Assembly: GCA_964446285.1 (NCBI GenBank)
Contig: CAYUNT010000209.1
Coordinates: forward strand, 1 to 7,478
Reading direction: 5' to 3'
DNA from: CAYUNT01 sp964446285
GTDB taxonomy: Bacteria > Sumerlaeota > Sumerlaeia > SLMS01 > CAYUNT01
DNA length: 7,478 bases
A program made the translations under genes and the position numbers. Under the pieces are notes generated by a model. The model saw only the letters and a program-made list of their open reading frames with translations. It made no database searches and was not told the origin of the DNA. The number at the start of each line of letters is the position of its first letter. The stretch's first letter is position 1. Of this stretch, positions 7,351-7,478 are shown piece after piece.

Positions 7351-7374
7351 AATAGCCGCAAGAAGCGGCGATTT
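7350..7374. terminator. Possible hairpin terminator after folE
   Basis: GCCGC (7355-7359) pairs with GCGGC (7365-7369) around the loop AAGAA. After one A/G mismatch, AAAT (7350-7353) pairs with ATTT (7371-7374). An A-rich left flank and a T-rich right flank could serve either strand. It starts 75 bases after the folE stop, and the T-tract is short, so termination is only a possibility. Confidence 0.35.
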
Positions 7375-7478
7375 AATTTGATGACACTTCGGATGGCCGC
7401 TTTGGCGGGGCGGGCGCATTCTCTGTTCGGACGGGCATTTCGGCCAATTTGCAAAGAATTAATACCATTTTCCTTTGA

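Noticed and set aside
6525..7454. Open frame of 309 codons on the - strand
   Set aside because: It is antisense to folE. Its N-terminal part translates the extragenic repeat (SSVYIRVYRWL type peptide), a typical spurious product.
7373..7468. 31-residue - strand frame starting ATG at 7468 with AAAGGA upstream
   Set aside because: The ribosome binding site is only about 2 bases from the ATG, the peptide is short and Pro-rich, and it ends inside the hairpin. There is no support beyond chance.

Overview
The window is GC-rich bacterial chromosomal DNA with all supported genes on the + strand. The long multidomain secreted lipoprotein, its Ala/Pro-rich linkers and the short A-rich extragenic repeats around the last gene suggest an environmental, Gram-negative-type bacterium. 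A member of the PVC group or a nearby candidate phylum is possible, but this is inference from style and no marker here fixes the taxon.

Layout. (1) Positions 3-263 hold the C-terminal end of an unrecognised gene that runs in from the left. (2) Positions 284-1720 encode a 478-residue protein with a helical, HEAT-like N-terminal part and a C-terminal zinc module of four CxxC pairs. (3) Positions 1736-6565 encode a very large (1609 aa) predicted lipoprotein with a gingipain-type (family C25) cysteine peptidase domain, preceded by beta-rich domains and followed by a linker and CARDB-type Ig-like domains. These three genes are separated by only 20 and 15 bases, each junction carries a Shine-Dalgarno sequence, and they look like one operon. 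(4) After an 88-base A-rich gap, positions 6654-7274 encode a complete GTP cyclohydrolase I (FolE). (5) The last 204 bases (7275-7478) contain no convincing gene. They hold a three-copy 10-base tandem repeat, a small hairpin and a stretch in which I see nothing further.

How the genes relate. FolE is a housekeeping enzyme that opens pterin (folate or tetrahydrobiopterin-type) synthesis and has no obvious functional tie to the genes before it. The HEAT-like/zinc protein and the C25 lipoprotein are the unusual part. One appears cytoplasmic and the other is predicted to be exported and lipid-anchored, so a shared role is suggested only by their tight spacing. I see no CRISPR array, transposase, tRNA, rRNA or phage gene. 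The window does not demonstrate a new system. The best candidate for something undescribed is the operon of the zinc-module protein with the lipid-anchored gingipain-like peptidase.
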